Origin: CALGKJ01 sp049322695
Lineage (GTDB): Bacteria > Bacillota > Clostridia > Lutisporales > Lutisporaceae
Reading direction: 5' to 3'
DNA length: 64,000 nucleotides
Assembly: GCA_049322695.1 (NCBI GenBank)
Contig: JBMORW010000013.1
Span: 1 to 64,000, forward strand
The position numbers were made by a program, and so were the translations under genes. A model generated the notes under the pieces. The model was not told where the DNA came from, made no database searches, and saw nothing but the letters and a program-made list of their open reading frames with translations. This document shows, piece after piece, positions 8,583-16,931 of the stretch (positions are counted from its first letter, which is position 1; every line of letters starts with the position of its first letter).

Positions 8583-9464
8583 CTATTCCGCCCCCCTTTT
8601 CAACTGTACGTAGATAGTCTCTAGGGTCCTTTGATGCCAGAAATCCAATCTCTCGGCAAAAAGGTATGAGGTATCTTCTATACAGTCAGTCAACTTTATT
8701 TTTCTCAAATCTCTCATGACTCCGCCTGCTTCTATGATATCCTTTACCAGCTTTTCAGCACTTTTAAGATAACCTCTGTTCCTTTGGAACAATAGCTCAT
8801 TTTCTATAATTTCACCATGCCCGGGGATAATAACAGAGTAGTTTCTTTCTTCAAGTTTTTTCAAGGTTGACATTAATTCTGTCATATCTCCATTTCCTGA
8901 AGACAGTGGCGGAATTATATTGTTGCATAAAATATCCCCTGCTATTAATATTTTTTCATTAATCAGCTCTACGCTTATATGTCCCTTGGGCCTGTAATGT
9001 CCTTCAGTGAAAAACAGCTTTAGTGATTTATCTCCGTATTTGATAATTTGCTCATCGCTGGTATTATCGGGCGTGTATACCGTTACTTCCTTGCCTTTAA
9101 GCTCATACAGGTTAGCTGTGTGGTCCTGATGCATGTGGGTTATTATTACAGACTTCAACTCCAGACCCTTTAATGCCAACAATTCCTTTATTGTCAGCAA
9201 ATCCTTGTCATCCATACCTGTGTCAATTAAAACAGCATCAGTGCCGGAAGCAACTATAATCATATTAGAGAGATAAAAATCGCTTGTAATAACATATATA
9301 TCATTTCCTATCTGTGTCCACTTCTCAAATTTCGTTATTTCCGGCTTTTTCTTTAATTCGCTTACTTTTTCTTTGCTGCCGCATCCAGAAATACTGATTA
9401 ATAGGATTGCAAGAATCAGGATTCTGACTGCCTTACTAATTGGTCTGTATTTACCATAACTCAA
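8583..9464 (-). CDS. Metallo-beta-lactamase-fold hydrolase, lipoprotein
   Basis: A 293-aa exported lipoprotein. The signal sequence ends in the lipobox ISGC, followed by a Lys/Glu-rich linker. The metal-binding motif is THMHQDHTAN, with further ligands in AGDILCNN and IPGHGE. An in-frame GTG at 9473 is too close to the Shine-Dalgarno AAGGAG; the TTG at 9464, 8 nt from it, is the better start. The gene runs directly into the alpha/beta hydrolase. Members of this fold cleave lactams, thioesters, lactones and phosphodiesters; nothing here fixes the substrate. A hairpin CTGTAAA/TTTACAG lies upstream at 9552-9569. Confidence 0.85.
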   Translation of the reverse strand: MSYGKYRPISKAVRILILAILLISISGCGSKEKVSELKKKPEITKFEKWTQIGNDIYVITSDFYLSNMIIVASGTDAVLIDTGMDDKDLLTIKELLALKGLELKSVIITHMHQDHTANLYELKGKEVTVYTPDNTSDEQIIKYGDKSLKLFFTEGHYRPKGHISVELINEKILIAGDILCNNIIPPLSSGNGDMTELMSTLKKLEERNYSVIIPGHGEIIENELLFQRNRGYLKSAEKLVKDIIEAGGVMRDLRKIKLTDCIEDTSYLFAERLDFWHQRTLETIYVQLKRGAE

Positions 9465-9608
9465 AACACCCACTCCTTTTGTTATATATAACTATTTATA
9501 TATAACATTATACATATATAGTTTCAATTTTGCAATTAAAATACTATACGGCTGTAAATACATTTACAGTACAAGTGCTTTAACTTAAAAAATCGGCATT
9601 TTCAAACA

Positions 9609-9641
9609 AAAGCCTTTTATCCAAAATGAATAAAAGGCTTT
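9609..9641 (-). terminator. Terminator after the SLH/beta-propeller gene
   Basis: A 12-bp perfect stem (AAAGCCTTTTAT and complement) lies 14 bp downstream of the stop at 9655. A T-rich tail follows on the minus strand (TGTTTG). Confidence 0.7.
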
Positions 9642-9654
9642 AATAAGGCGACTG

Positions 9655-12336
9655 CTATTTGTTTTTGATTCCTCCGCTGAGGAAATATAACTGTCCGTAA
9701 TACTGCCCGTCAGAACGGTTGTTCAGTGCAACCACTATTCTGCTTGCATCAGGTGAAATCCATATCAAATGATTTAAGGAACCATAGAATCCATCAGGGG
9801 CAAGGTTTTTCTTCCATAGTAACTGACCGTTCCTGTCATGCAGTGCTACCTTATTTCCGTCTTTGGTTGCTATATAGCTGCTGTCAGGAGTAATAGCCGC
9901 AGCCTGACCGGTCTCACCTAGGTCATACAGCGGCAAGCCTTCGGAGTTAAATATTGTACTCCTTATGGAGGTACTTCCTCCGCCAATATCATGTCCATAC
10001 CATACATAGCTTTCATCAGGCGATATAGCTACACCTGCACCTCTTTGCTCCACAGGATACGACCATTCATACTCACCCGTTTCTTTGTCTATATAATGTA
10101 TTGCTGCCCTACCGCTCTTGCTTGTAGTTAGTATGTGATTTTCAGATATACTCATATCTGTCAACCATGAGTCTACATATGTTTTCCACTTCAACCCACC
10201 GGCCATATCAAAGGCTCTTAAATATCCATCTCCACTGCCCGCATATAGGACCTGTTCTTCTGTACCGTCAAACGCCAGCTTTCTTACCTGTCCTTCAGTA
10301 AAGCTTTTCCAAATGACCTCTCCTGTTTCAATATCAATAAGGTAAAGTGTTCCGTCTCCGTTACCTGCTGCCAGATATTTATTATCATTGGAAATTTGAA
10401 CTACCACAAAACTGCTTTTACTGCTTCCCCACCAGTAATGTTCTGTCTGAGGATCAAATTCCAGAACAATATTTCCCTCTTTATCGAAAACAACTGCACT
10501 TCCGCCTGCAGTCACAGGAGCTTCAGTCCTGTATGACTGCTTGTTTATTGTAGTTGCTATATATGAACCATCCCGTGATACATCAAGACCAGGAGTTTCA
10601 CCGTGTATAGGATATTTCCAGAGCAGCTCGCCCATATAGTTAAAAACTGTTAAATAAGACTCATCTTCAATTACCTTTCTTGGATAAGCTGTATGGAATG
10701 GAACAGTTGCCATAATCTCTCCATCAGCAGTTGCATCCCATGTGTATGCCTGCAAACCAATATCTAAAATACTGTCAACGCTATAATCTGCAGAATATGT
10801 TACAGGCTTTAAAACAATATCAAAGTCCAGAGTCTCACCTGCTTTAATAGTTACTACACGCCTGGCCTGCCCGAAGCCGTTTTCGGCGTTTTCTCCACTA
10901 TATCCGTCAGGCGGCTGAGGTCTGTCACTTGTATCATTCACAGTAACTATAAACTCATTCCACTGATCGGTTCCTCCTCTTTTATGGGTATACACAGGAA
11001 CACTGAACTTGCCATTTGAGTCAGTTACTGTATCTATTCTTGTTCTACCGGTTGCTACACTGACATCAATGCCGCTTAAAGGTATGCTGCTTGCACTGTC
11101 GTATACAGTACCAGATACAGTAGCATTTGCAGCAGGCTCAACAAAATCCGGACCACCCGGTCCCTCTACCTGGACAATATTTTCCAGAGAAAAGCTTAGC
11201 TTATTCCCATGAATACTGCTTTTACTTTTTATTGTCAAGTCAACATGCAAGGGTGTCTCCATCATATCACCTGTATCCCACTTTGGAATATTTGGTCCTC
11301 CAGTCTGAAGAGCATATACCAGCCTTATGGGATGACTTTCACCTGGTGCAAGATATAGAACCGAAGGCTGAGGGTGGTTAATGAACAATTGCTCATCAAA
11401 ATTATCTATATCTATTTTGGGAGAATACTCCACTGCAATTTCATCTTGACCTTTATTGTATATCATTAATGTACGTGATACATAAGGGTCCATAGGGTAA
11501 TAAAAGGTTATGGGTCCCTTGTCAGCCATTACTTCTACATCATATCCGCTTGCAATAAGCACAGGGTTGTCCAAAGCAGTAAAATAGCCTTTCTCAAATG
11601 GAGAAGGATGCTTTACCAGTTCCGGCCAATCCTCTTTGACTGCTTCCGTTACACCTTGATTCAACTCATCGCCGAACAGTTCATAAAGCTTGGCATAAGC
11701 TCTTTTCAGCATCAATATTGCCTGTTCCCTGGTTGTATTTCCAAGCGGGTCTATCTTGCTTTGTCCTACCCCTCCCATGACTCCCATCTTGCTGCAGAAT
11801 TTCAAACTTTCATATGCCCAATTTGCAGTCTCTTTTTCATCAACATAGCTTTCAGCTCCGCTGATATCAACAGTTATGTCAGGCAAAACCGCTTTAATTG
11901 CTCTGACAATCATAACGCTTATTTCTTGTCTTGTTATAGGGTCATTTGGGTAGAATAAGCCGGGTCCTTTACCGCCTGTTATTCCAAGCTTATTGGCCTT
12001 CAATATCTCCAAATTCTCGGTATCAGTAAAAGGATTTGGGGATATGGGTACAGCCTTCTTTCCTGCTGCTGCTTCATAAAGCTTTACTGCCATCTCACAG
12101 AACTCTTCACGTGTGATACTTGCTTTAAAATCCTTCAGAACTCTTTCAGTAGTTATTCCATACTGAATAGCCTCTGTTATTTCAGGTATCGCCCATTCAC
12201 TTGCACCGCTTAGATCGACACTCGAAGCAGTAGTGCCGGTATCAGATTGAGCAAATGCCAGCAGGCTGCTTGATAAAAGAATTACCAGTACAAATGCTGC
12301 AACTAACTTTTTGAAACCTAAACTCTTATTATTTAT
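9655..12336 (-). CDS. S-layer-homology surface protein with beta-propeller; apparent ATA start
   Basis: An exported cell-wall protein of about 893 aa. The first ATG of the frame (12093) lies inside the first SLH domain. Reading upstream in frame gives a complete first SLH domain, a textbook signal peptide (LVAAFVLVILLSSSLLAFA) and a strong AGGAGG 7 nt before the codon ATA at 12336-12334. No ATG, GTG or TTG exists in frame between the Shine-Dalgarno and 12093. SLH domains are at about 40-85, 97-150 and 165-215, a carboxypeptidase-regulatory-like Ig fold at 405-480, and a PQQ/WD-like propeller at 515-890 (repeats such as GDGTLYLIDIETGEVIWK). The choice is between a true ATA start, a mutated ATG and a sequencing error. 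Confidence 0.82.
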   Translation of the reverse strand: MNNKSLGFKKLVAAFVLVILLSSSLLAFAQSDTGTTASSVDLSGASEWAIPEITEAIQYGITTERVLKDFKASITREEFCEMAVKLYEAAAGKKAVPISPNPFTDTENLEILKANKLGITGGKGPGLFYPNDPITRQEISVMIVRAIKAVLPDITVDISGAESYVDEKETANWAYESLKFCSKMGVMGGVGQSKIDPLGNTTREQAILMLKRAYAKLYELFGDELNQGVTEAVKEDWPELVKHPSPFEKGYFTALDNPVLIASGYDVEVMADKGPITFYYPMDPYVSRTLMIYNKGQDEIAVEYSPKIDIDNFDEQLFINHPQPSVLYLAPGESHPIRLVYALQTGGPNIPKWDTGDMMETPLHVDLTIKSKSSIHGNKLSFSLENIVQVEGPGGPDFVEPAANATVSGTVYDSASSIPLSGIDVSVATGRTRIDTVTDSNGKFSVPVYTHKRGGTDQWNEFIVTVNDTSDRPQPPDGYSGENAENGFGQARRVVTIKAGETLDFDIVLKPVTYSADYSVDSILDIGLQAYTWDATADGEIMATVPFHTAYPRKVIEDESYLTVFNYMGELLWKYPIHGETPGLDVSRDGSYIATTINKQSYRTEAPVTAGGSAVVFDKEGNIVLEFDPQTEHYWWGSSKSSFVVVQISNDNKYLAAGNGDGTLYLIDIETGEVIWKSFTEGQVRKLAFDGTEEQVLYAGSGDGYLRAFDMAGGLKWKTYVDSWLTDMSISENHILTTSKSGRAAIHYIDKETGEYEWSYPVEQRGAGVAISPDESYVWYGHDIGGGSTSIRSTIFNSEGLPLYDLGETGQAAAITPDSSYIATKDGNKVALHDRNGQLLWKKNLAPDGFYGSLNHLIWISPDASRIVVALNNRSDGQYYGQLYFLSGGIKNK

Positions 12337-12483
12337 TGCTATACCTCCTAAAGCTTAAAAATAGCCCAGATAGTATTAATTAATACTGTCTATTAATCTA
12401 GAATGATTACCTGTATAATTCTATATTTTTTTACAAATACCTCTATATCAGCTATAATCAAATATTGTTAATAATTACACAGA

Positions 12484-12518
12484 AAGCAGTATATGTCTGA
12501 TGGTAACATATACTGCTT
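12484..12518 (-). terminator. Inverted repeat after the AI-2E permease gene
   Basis: A perfect 13-bp stem (AAGCAGTATATGT and complement) with a 9-nt loop lies 20 bp past the stop at 12538. The T-run on the minus strand is weak (TTTCTGTG). The rest of the 12337-12537 gap is AT-rich leader with nothing else recognised. Confidence 0.55.
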
Positions 12519-12537
12519 GTGTTAGCTCTGCATGTTT

Positions 12538-13581
12538 TTACGCCTTCCTTAACAAATGTCTTAGGGTAAGCTTGATAGCCACTAATACCGGAACTGCTAT
12601 AATCAGTCCTGCAACACCAAACAGCTGTCCTCCTACTATCAATGATAGAATCACATATACGGGATGCACTCCTACACTTTCACCGATTATCTTGGGTGTA
12701 AGTATTCCGCTTTCAATCTGCTGAATCAGCAGAAATGCACCCGCAGCATATAGTGCCTTTGTGGGAGAATCAAAAAAAGCAAAAACAACTGTCGGTACCA
12801 AGCCAATTACAGGTCCGAAGTAAGGTATTATGTTGGCAATTCCTGCAAAGACACCTAAAATAACAGCATATTTTACATTCAGAATCAATAAAGCTGCAGT
12901 TGTCATTACAGATACAAAGGATGCAATTATTATTTGACCTCTAATATATTTTCCGAATGCGTTATCAATGTCTCTGAATAATAATATTGCTTTATTTCTT
13001 TTTGATTTTGGCACTAATAATACTATCTGATTCTTAAAATAGCTGGTATCCTTAAGCATATAAAAGATTATTACAGGCACAAGTATTATGTTGAATATCT
13101 GTGATAATACGGCAATTATTGAATCAGCTGCCCTCTGAAGTGAGCTTAATACAATACCCTGTAGAGCAAGTATGTTTTCATCTATTATTTCCTTTATGCT
13201 TTCAGGCAAATTGTTATAAAAGTATCCATCCTGAAAATCGTTCAAAACCCTCTGCAAATCACTAGAATATACAGGCATGTTTTCTACCAGCTTTCCAATA
13301 TCCTTTATAAGCTTTGGTAATAAGAAAAATCCAAGAGTCAGAATTATCGCTATAAATGCCATATATACAATAAGTACACCGACTATTCTTTTAATACCTT
13401 TATCCTCTAAAAGATCCACCACCGGATTCAACAGATAGGATATTACAGCGGCAGCAATAAATGGTCTCAATATGTCCGATATAACAGCACCATATTTGTA
13501 GGCCAAGTATGCTGCTACTAAAACTATTACTAAGTATAACAAATGGTTCCTTGTGATTTTAGGAATTGAGATGTTGTTCAT
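12538..13581 (-). CDS. AI-2E family transporter (PerM/YdiK-like permease)
   Basis: A 347-aa integral membrane protein. Hydrophobic segments are at about 12-32, 36-55, 68-92, 150-180, 205-240, 245-270 and 300-340. The family signature RPFIAAAVISYLLNPVV lies near the N-terminus, and the C-terminal block GVHPVYVILSLIVGGQLFG-xx-G is typical. The family exports small molecules (one E. coli member exports AI-2); in Firmicutes some members are Na+/H+ antiporters. The frame opens five codons earlier, but GAGGT is adjacent to that ATG and 8 nt from the ATG at 13581. It is a single-gene unit as far as can be seen. Confidence 0.88.
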   Translation of the reverse strand: MNNISIPKITRNHLLYLVIVLVAAYLAYKYGAVISDILRPFIAAAVISYLLNPVVDLLEDKGIKRIVGVLIVYMAFIAIILTLGFFLLPKLIKDIGKLVENMPVYSSDLQRVLNDFQDGYFYNNLPESIKEIIDENILALQGIVLSSLQRAADSIIAVLSQIFNIILVPVIIFYMLKDTSYFKNQIVLLVPKSKRNKAILLFRDIDNAFGKYIRGQIIIASFVSVMTTAALLILNVKYAVILGVFAGIANIIPYFGPVIGLVPTVVFAFFDSPTKALYAAGAFLLIQQIESGILTPKIIGESVGVHPVYVILSLIVGGQLFGVAGLIIAVPVLVAIKLTLRHLLRKA

Positions 13582-13692
13582 TGAATCATACCTCATTTAA
13601 AAACAAAGAATGTATATTGGCAAACTGTTCCTATATACATTCCTATGCTATGGTATTTAGTTTAAAACTCTAATAATAAATTATACATGCAG

Positions 13693-13860
13693 CTACCTTC
13701 TCAAGTCATCAATAATGATTTTCGAAGCAGTATTTACTGTATCTGTTTTCGTTCCAGTATTTAGCTGGTCATTATTATTCCTTTGCCGGTTCATTCTCAT
13801 TGCCACATATGCACCCGCGATACTGCCTGCAAGCAGTCCCTTTGTGAACTTCATTCTCAT
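13693..13860 (-). CDS. Small hypothetical protein (55 aa) with one short hydrophobic stretch
   Basis: The frame from ATG 13860 to TAG 13693 gives MRMKFTKGLLAGSIAGAYVA followed by a hydrophilic Asn/Thr-rich tail ending ASKIIIDDLRR. AAAGGGTG lies 5 nt before the ATG. The GLLAG-x-IAGAY segment could insert in the membrane, like small YtxH-type proteins; no function is assigned. It lies just downstream of the PRC-barrel gene on the same strand. Confidence 0.6.
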   Translation of the reverse strand: MRMKFTKGLLAGSIAGAYVAMRMNRQRNNNDQLNTGTKTDTVNTASKIIIDDLRR

Positions 13861-13935
13861 AAAATCACCCTTTCTAAACTATTCAGTATTATTTTTCTCA
13901 AATATTAGTTTTATAGCCATAGAAAATTTTGCACA

Positions 13936-14400
13936 TTACTGCCTGTATGTTCCAAGATTACTGTCAGTTGTGCTTATTGTTTTACGTCCGCTTATTAAAT
14001 CATCTATGTAACCTTCTGATATTTCCAGTGCCATTATCCTTCCGCTCAATGGCTCAAAGTACATATCAGTAATCGTACCAATAATCTCTTTATCCTTATT
14101 ATACAGCTGTCTGCCGATAACATACTCAAACTTCATATGTCCATTTCGAAACATATTCGATTTGAGTCTGATGAATACCTTTTCATCATACACAGTCACT
14201 TCATTCAAGCTAAGCCCTATAACCTTCTTATAGGGTATAATCTCAATATGCTTCTTCACTATGGCTTCCTTGCAAATCAAGGAAAGTAATCTGTTTGTAT
14301 CTATATCTATCATCGCTGATTTTACTGTACACAACCGCTTCCCTGATTTCAAGGATACTATGGGCATATCAATAATATCGCTGACTCTGAACATATGCAT
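13936..14400 (-). CDS. PRC-barrel domain protein
   Basis: A 154-aa soluble protein with two PRC-barrel-like halves. The first is VSDIIDMPIVSLKSGKRLCT, the second YVIGRQLYNKDKEIIGTITD followed by FEPLSGRIMALEISEG. PRC-barrels occur in RNA-processing and photosynthesis proteins; in spore-formers, YlmC/YmxH-type members are common and poorly characterised. The Shine-Dalgarno AGGTGG is 3 nt from the first ATG and 9 nt from an in-frame ATG at 14394, so the real start may be the latter (152 aa). The small 55-aa gene follows. Confidence 0.8.
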   Translation of the reverse strand: MHMFRVSDIIDMPIVSLKSGKRLCTVKSAMIDIDTNRLLSLICKEAIVKKHIEIIPYKKVIGLSLNEVTVYDEKVFIRLKSNMFRNGHMKFEYVIGRQLYNKDKEIIGTITDMYFEPLSGRIMALEISEGYIDDLISGRKTISTTDSNLGTYRQ

Positions 14401-14489
14401 ACCCCACCTAAAATTATTCAGCTATAGTTTTTGCTAAATAACCAAAATAATAATGAAACAGCATATGTATTTTATTGATATAAAGCAAA

Positions 14490-14506
14490 AGACCGGATAC
14501 CGGTCT
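14490..14506 (-). terminator. Terminator after the 71-aa gene
   Basis: The stem AGACCGG/CCGGTCT with a 3-nt loop overlaps the stop codon of the gene ending at 14505. TTTTGC follows on the minus strand. Confidence 0.65.
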
Positions 14507-14720
14507 ATTTTTTGCTATTACTGTCATATTGATTATATAATTCTCTAAGTTCATGCGCCTGCAGTCCCTGTTTTTCAGCAAGCTCCTTAAAAAAAGATGC
14601 TACCCTGTCATCATCCAGATTCTTCGAATACATTTCAAAATCTCTAACTAGCTCCATCGAGTTTACCCATGCTCTCTGAAGACAATCCCTTGGATTCATC
14701 TCATTATTATGGTTCTCCAT
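14505..14720 (-). CDS. Small helical hypothetical protein (71 aa)
   Basis: The ATG at 14720 is chosen over a start ten codons upstream because AGGAGG lies 7 nt before it. The protein starts MENHNNEMNPRDCLQRAW and appears to be two amphipathic helices ending NQYDSNSKK. It has some flavour of ferritin-like/rubrerythrin helical segments (ELVRDFEMYSKNL...FFKELAEKQGLQAHEL) but lacks a metal-binding E-x-x-H set on both halves. Function unknown. Downstream is its own terminator; upstream is mnmA. Confidence 0.7.
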   Translation of the reverse strand: MENHNNEMNPRDCLQRAWVNSMELVRDFEMYSKNLDDDRVASFFKELAEKQGLQAHELRELYNQYDSNSKK

Positions 14721-14801
14721 AGTTACACCTCCTGTTATTTCATTAGTCACTATGCTTTTATTTTAGCTTAATTATTTATTATTATTCATTATGTAAGATG
14801 T

Positions 14802-14830
14802 AAAAAAGAAGTACCTCCATCAGGTACTTC
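14802..14830 (-). terminator. Terminator of mnmA, overlapping its stop codon
   Basis: A 9-bp stem GAAGTACCT/AGGTACTTC (14808-14816 with 14822-14830) is followed by TTTTTT on the minus strand. The mnmA TGA lies in the loop/stem. Confidence 0.82.
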
Positions 14831-15914
14831 TCTTTCTTTCAATTGTTCCGCCACCTATAACCATATCACCGTTATAAAACACCACTGCCTGCCCTGGCGT
14901 AATAGCTCTTTGAGGCTGTTCAAACACTACTTTGAATCTATTGCGGTCAATAGGTATTAATTCTGCAGGTGCCTCTTTTGCTGTATGGCGTACCTTGGCT
15001 GTAATTCTCATAGGTGCTTCAAGTCTTTCATATGCTATCAGATTAATATCTGACGCTGTTAACTCTTTTTCAAAAACCTCGTTTTCATCACCCAATACCA
15101 CAAGGTTGCTTTCGGGGATTATTTCCACTACAAACATCGGCTTACCAAGTGCGATGCCCAGACCTTTTCTTTGCCCGACTGTATAATGCACAATTCCTTT
15201 ATGCATTCCGAGTCTGTTGCCTTTGGTGTCAACAAAATATCCTGGCTTTATATCAGAGCCTCTCTTTTCACTAAGAAACCTTCCATAGTCGTTGTCTGTA
15301 ACAAAGCAGATTTCCTGGCTGTCAGGCTTATTGGCCACAATCAGTCCAAGTTCTCTGGCAATTTCCCTTGTTTGATCCTTTGAATCAAAATCACCCAGAG
15401 GCATAAGCGTATGCTTCAGCTGCTCTTGTGTCAGATTGTATAAAACATAGGTCTGATCCTTTGCAATGGCATCAGACTTTCTAAGGACATATCTTTTCAG
15501 ATTCTCATCATAACTGATTCTGGCATAATGACCCGTAGCCACGTACTCTGCTTCAAGGGCTCTTGCCTTATCCAGCAGTGCATCAAACTTTATGTACTTA
15601 TTACAGGCTATACAAGGATTGGGAGTATTACCCATGAAGTATTCCTCAACAAAGTAGTCTATTACCTTTTTTTTGAAGACTTCTTTAAAATTCAGTACAT
15701 AGAAGGGCATGTTCAGCTTGTCGCATACTCTTCTTGCATCTTCAGATGCAGATAAAGAACAGCAGCCGCCTTCATTCTCTACGTAGTCATCCCGTTCATC
15801 CTGCCATATTTTCATAAAAACCCCAATGACATCATAGCCTTGCTTTTGCAGTAAATATGCTGCGACGGAGCTGTCCACTCCGCCGCTCATTCCTATAACA
15901 ACACGTTTTTTCAA
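14820..15914 (-). CDS. mnmA: tRNA-specific 2-thiouridylase MnmA
   Basis: MnmA adds sulfur to U34 of tRNA-Lys/Glu/Gln using ATP and a persulfide from a cysteine desulfurase. The 364-aa product has the PP-loop GMSGGVDSS at residues 8-16, the catalytic Cys in NPCIACNKYIKF and the second Cys in SQEICFV, plus the C-terminal beta-barrel. The start is a TTG at 15914, with AAGGAG 11 nt upstream; no closer ATG precedes the PP-loop. iscS, iscR and iscU lie 1-3 kb upstream on the same strand, a plausible sulfur source. Between mnmA and the upstream GNAT gene sits heptad element A. Confidence 0.96.
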   Translation of the reverse strand: MKKRVVIGMSGGVDSSVAAYLLQKQGYDVIGVFMKIWQDERDDYVENEGGCCSLSASEDARRVCDKLNMPFYVLNFKEVFKKKVIDYFVEEYFMGNTPNPCIACNKYIKFDALLDKARALEAEYVATGHYARISYDENLKRYVLRKSDAIAKDQTYVLYNLTQEQLKHTLMPLGDFDSKDQTREIARELGLIVANKPDSQEICFVTDNDYGRFLSEKRGSDIKPGYFVDTKGNRLGMHKGIVHYTVGQRKGLGIALGKPMFVVEIIPESNLVVLGDENEVFEKELTASDINLIAYERLEAPMRITAKVRHTAKEAPAELIPIDRNRFKVVFEQPQRAITPGQAVVFYNGDMVIGGGTIERKRST

Positions 15915-15940
15915 ATAAAAATCAACTCCTTAGAGATAAG

Positions 15941-16046
15941 GGGACAGAGGTCAGAGGCTAGTCACTGACCGTTGGGAAACCTTTGAAGCTTCCCTACTAA
16001 GCCATACTTAGTTAGTGACTAGCGACCAGCAACTAGTGACTGGATT
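15941..16046. repeat. Heptad-arm intergenic element A
   Basis: The right arm is five 7-nt units: TTAGTGA, CTAGCGA, CCAGCAA, CTAGTGA, CTGGATT (16012-16046). The left arm (15941-15970) contains GGTCAG AGGCTAGTCACTGACC and is largely complementary to it, with some G-U type pairs. The core at 15981-15993 is CTTTGAAGCTTCC. The GNAT stop codon lies inside the right arm. Confidence 0.8.
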
Positions 16047-16545
16047 TATACTCCTGCTCCAATATCGACATATAATAAATAGAAATATACTTCCCGTCCT
16101 TATAAACACATTCCCTTATAAGACCTTCCACTACAAAGCCCTCTGACTTGTAAAGCTCCTGTGCCTTTATATTGTGTTCTCTTACATCAAGCCATACTCT
16201 ATGCGCATTCAGCTTCTCAAATGCATGTTTTTTTGCCAGCCTCAACGCTTCACGTCCATAGCCCTTACCTTTTTCAGAGATTACCACTCTCCTAAGCTCT
16301 ACGCTTTTATTATGGTCGTTAAGCCCTGCTATTATCATATACCCTACAGCAAAATTATTGGTATCCGCTATTATTATATGATATATGTCACTATCCATCA
16401 TAGCCTGAAGATGCTGCTCCCTGGTCCATTGAGTCACATATGGGCTGTTCTCAGGTGCATTCTCATTATTTATAACATAATCAAGATCCATTTCAGTAGT
16501 CAAGCGAAATATGAGCTTATCTGACTTTTCTATTATATTATACAT
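16033..16545 (-). CDS. GNAT-family N-acetyltransferase
   Basis: A 170-aa acetyl-CoA-dependent acyltransferase of the RimJ/RimL/SpeG-like type. The acetyl-CoA-binding loop reads EKGKGYGREAL (R/Q-x-x-G-x-G/A pattern), followed by LNAHRVWLDVREHNIKAQELY, the usual motif B. The substrate cannot be inferred. The start ATG has GGAGATTAG ahead of it. The last codons and the TAG are contributed by heptad element A, so the C-terminal Ser-Ser-His may be an insertion product. iscU ends 15 bp upstream of the start, so it is probably the last gene of the isc transcript. Confidence 0.9.
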   Translation of the reverse strand: MYNIIEKSDKLIFRLTTEMDLDYVINNENAPENSPYVTQWTREQHLQAMMDSDIYHIIIADTNNFAVGYMIIAGLNDHNKSVELRRVVISEKGKGYGREALRLAKKHAFEKLNAHRVWLDVREHNIKAQELYKSEGFVVEGLIRECVYKDGKYISIYYMSILEQEYKSSH

Positions 16546-16559
16546 TCCTAATCTCCTGT

Positions 16560-16931
16560 TTATTTATTGTGCTTGCTTTTATAATCCTCTATTGCAGCCT
16601 TTACTGCTTCTTCCGCAAGTACCGAGCAGTGCAGCTTGGCTGCAGGGAGTCCATCCAGGGCTTCCACCACTGCTTTATTGGTAAGCTGTAATGCCTCATC
16701 TATTGTTTTGCCCATTATCATTTCCGTAGCTATGCTGCTGGTTGCAATTGCAGCGCCGCAGCCAAAGGTCTTGAACTTCACATCGACTATTATGTCGTTT
16801 TCAACCTTTAAATATATTTTCATTATATCACCACAGTGAGCATTGCCTACTTCACCTATTCCGTCTGCATTTTCTATTTCTCCAACATTTCTCGGACTTG
16901 AAAAATGATCCATTACCTTTTCTGTGTACAT
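16560..16931 (-). CDS. iscU: Fe-S cluster scaffold protein IscU/NifU-N
   Basis: A 123-aa scaffold on which [2Fe-2S] and [4Fe-4S] clusters are built. It has the three conserved ligand cysteines: GNAHCGD, KTFGCGAAIATSS and KLHCSVLAEEA. The start overlaps the iscS stop by one base (TAATG), indicating tight coupling. The length matches NifU-N/IscU of Clostridia. IscS delivers sulfur to it in the cytoplasm. Confidence 0.96.
   Translation of the reverse strand: MYTEKVMDHFSSPRNVGEIENADGIGEVGNAHCGDIMKIYLKVENDIIVDVKFKTFGCGAAIATSSIATEMIMGKTIDEALQLTNKAVVEALDGLPAAKLHCSVLAEEAVKAAIEDYKSKHNK

Noticed and set aside
12093..12095. ATG 12093 as the start of the SLH protein
   Set aside because: It lies within an SLH domain, has no ribosome binding site, and would leave an exported protein without a signal peptide.
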